Shown here: piece by piece, positions 63,042 to 64,000 of the stretch
Numbering within the stretch: position 1 is the stretch's first letter
Layout of the letters: every line of letters starts with the position of its first letter
Source of the DNA: Clostridium intestinale DSM 6191
GTDB taxonomy: Bacteria; Bacillota; Clostridia; Clostridiales; Clostridiaceae
DNA length: 64,000 bases
Assembly: GCF_900130055.1 (NCBI RefSeq)
Contig: NZ_FQXU01000004.1
Span: 1-64,000 of the forward strand
Direction: 5' to 3'
Program-made: the position numbers and the translations under genes
Notes under the pieces: model-generated
Seen by the model: only the letters and a program-made list of their open reading frames with translations
Databases searched by the model: none
Told to the model about the DNA's origin: nothing

Positions 63042-64000
63042 ATGAATGACTTATATAAACTAATAACTAGATATTTTACTAAAGAATTAGAGACTACTAA
63101 TAAGAGTGTTTATGATCTTTTTAAATGGAAGAGCGTAGCTGTTCATATTGTAGACTATAAAACTAATAAAACTATTTTTTCCACAGAAGATTTAGAATTT
63201 CCTGACTTTTATTCACAAAATGCATGTAATATTATAGCCAGTAAATATTTTAGACAAAGTGGTGTTCCAAACTCTCTTGGCTATGAAAGAAGCATGAAGG
63301 AAATAACTCATAGATTAGTTAACTTTTGGACTACTTATGCTTTAGAACAAGGACTTATAAATAAAGAAAACTCTCAAATATTTTATGATGAACTTGCTTT
63401 TGCTCTCTTAAATCAAATGTGGGCTCCTAACTCACCTCAATGGTTTAATACTGGATTAAAACTCTCTTATAATATAAGTAAGGAAGCTGAGGGACATTTT
63501 TATTATGATGAAGATTTAGGTAAAACTCTTCAATCAAAAGATGCATACACTAGGACTCAAGGTTCTGCATGTTTTATAAACAAAATTGAAGATAAGTTGC
63601 TAGGCCCTGGTTCTATTACAGATTTAATAACTACTGAAACTAGACTTTTCAAACTTGGTTCTGGTACAGGTACCAATTTCTCAAACATAAGAGCATTAGA
63701 TGAGCCTTTATCTGGTGGTGGCAAATCCTCAGGCCTAATGTCTTTCTTAAAGGTACTTGATAGAAATGCAGGTGCTATAAAATCTGGTGGAACTACTAGA
63801 AGAGCTGCAAAAATGGTTTGTTTAGATTATAACCATCCAGAAATAATGGATTTTATAACTTGGAAATCAAGAGAAGAACAAAAAGTAAGAGATTTAGGTA
63901 AAATGGGGTATGACATAGGTTTTGAAGGAGAAGCATATGAAACTGTTTCTGGACAAAACGCTAATAATTCTGTACGTTTTTCAGACGAATTTATGAAAAA
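63042..64000 (+). CDS. nrdJ: Vitamin B12-dependent (class II) ribonucleotide reductase, N-terminal part
   Basis: The first 319 codons of adenosylcobalamin-dependent RNR, which makes dNTPs under both aerobic and anaerobic conditions. AAGGAGA precedes ATG 63042. SACFINKIEDKL carries the first active-site Cys, and LFKLGSGTGTNFSNIRAL, GGGKSSGLMSFLK and GGTTRRAAKMV are class II NrdJ landmarks. The frame is open to the window edge. Two NrdR boxes lie just upstream, predicting repression by NrdR-dATP. Confidence 0.95.
   Translation, partial: MNDLYKLITRYFTKELETTNKSVYDLFKWKSVAVHIVDYKTNKTIFSTEDLEFPDFYSQNACNIIASKYFRQSGVPNSLGYERSMKEITHRLVNFWTTYALEQGLINKENSQIFYDELAFALLNQMWAPNSPQWFNTGLKLSYNISKEAEGHFYYDEDLGKTLQSKDAYTRTQGSACFINKIEDKLLGPGSITDLITTETRLFKLGSGTGTNFSNIRALDEPLSGGGKSSGLMSFLKVLDRNAGAIKSGGTTRRAAKMVCLDYNHPEIMDFITWKSREEQKVRDLGKMGYDIGFEGEAYETVSGQNANNSVRFSDEFMK

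Overview
The window looks like chromosomal DNA of a low-GC, spore-forming, strictly fermentative Clostridium (cluster I type). The grounds are very AT-rich sequence, strong AGGAGG ribosome binding sites, a glycyl-radical pyruvate formate-lyase, rubredoxin, PyrDB/PyrK-type dihydroorotate dehydrogenase, a Spo0E-like gene, an AbrB-like gene, MurT/GatD and a B12-dependent ribonucleotide reductase. I cannot name the species. Most of the window is ordinary core chromosome. There is no prophage, CRISPR array, rRNA or tRNA that I can see.

Layout. 0-0.4 kb: the 3' end of an IS3-family element. 0.6-5.3 kb (minus): trmB, a site-2 protease, two membrane-anchored proteins and an LCP cell-wall ligase. 5.4-9.3 kb: birA, ldh, an arginase-family gene and a DnaQ-like exonuclease. 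9.4-14 kb: an M48 protease, rubredoxin and pflB-pflA. 14.2-20.2 kb: a complete UMP operon pyrB-I-C-F-K-D-E behind a PyrR-type attenuator. 20.2-23.4 kb: a PilZ protein, a chemoreceptor and a DMT exporter. 23.4-26 kb: a gene-poor accessory stretch with small genes (AbrB with a zinc ribbon, a Cys-rich peptide, Spo0E-like, a secreted protein) and an 8-bp tandem repeat array. 26-32.7 kb: a beta-lactamase-fold protein lacking its serine, pfkA, uppP, manA and a TPR protein. 32.8-37.7 kb: murT-gatD, a Nudix hydrolase, a D,D-carboxypeptidase and PpaX. 37.7-43.7 kb: glgA, hemerythrin, NagZ, two small proteins and a penicillin-binding protein. 43.7-53.4 kb: DUF488, two tandem sugar-binding-protein paralogues, AlkC, an MBL hydrolase, a PHP phosphatase, a half-size EamA protein, a MerR/GyrI pair and an AI-2E-type transporter. 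53.5-62.8 kb: a second chemoreceptor, a KAS III-like protein, a chitinase, a GH3 acyl-adenylase, TetR with a flavodoxin-like reductase, and a CmpB-like membrane protein. From 63.0 kb to the right edge: the start of nrdJ behind two NrdR boxes.

How the genes fit together. ldh, pflBA and pfkA belong to sugar fermentation. manA and glgA feed or store hexose phosphate. The chitinase and NagZ could supply N-acetylglucosamine. LCP, UppP, MurT/GatD, the carboxypeptidase and the PBP form a scattered cell-envelope set. The pyr operon makes UMP from carbamoyl phosphate (carAB and pyrR lie elsewhere).

The most unusual signals are not genes. Two separate intergenic arrays (24.7 kb and 52.1 kb) keep an exact 8-nt period with nearly the same degenerate consensus (TG-N-T-T-N-N-C/A). 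A set of three hairpins at 48.8-48.95 kb resembles the end of an IS200/IS605 element or its guide-RNA scaffold without any tnpA/tnpB. Protein oddities are a beta-lactamase fold with Ser replaced by Gly, a KAS III-like enzyme keeping only its Cys, a bacterial GH3 enzyme, and two apparently non-exported sugar-binding proteins made by tandem duplication.
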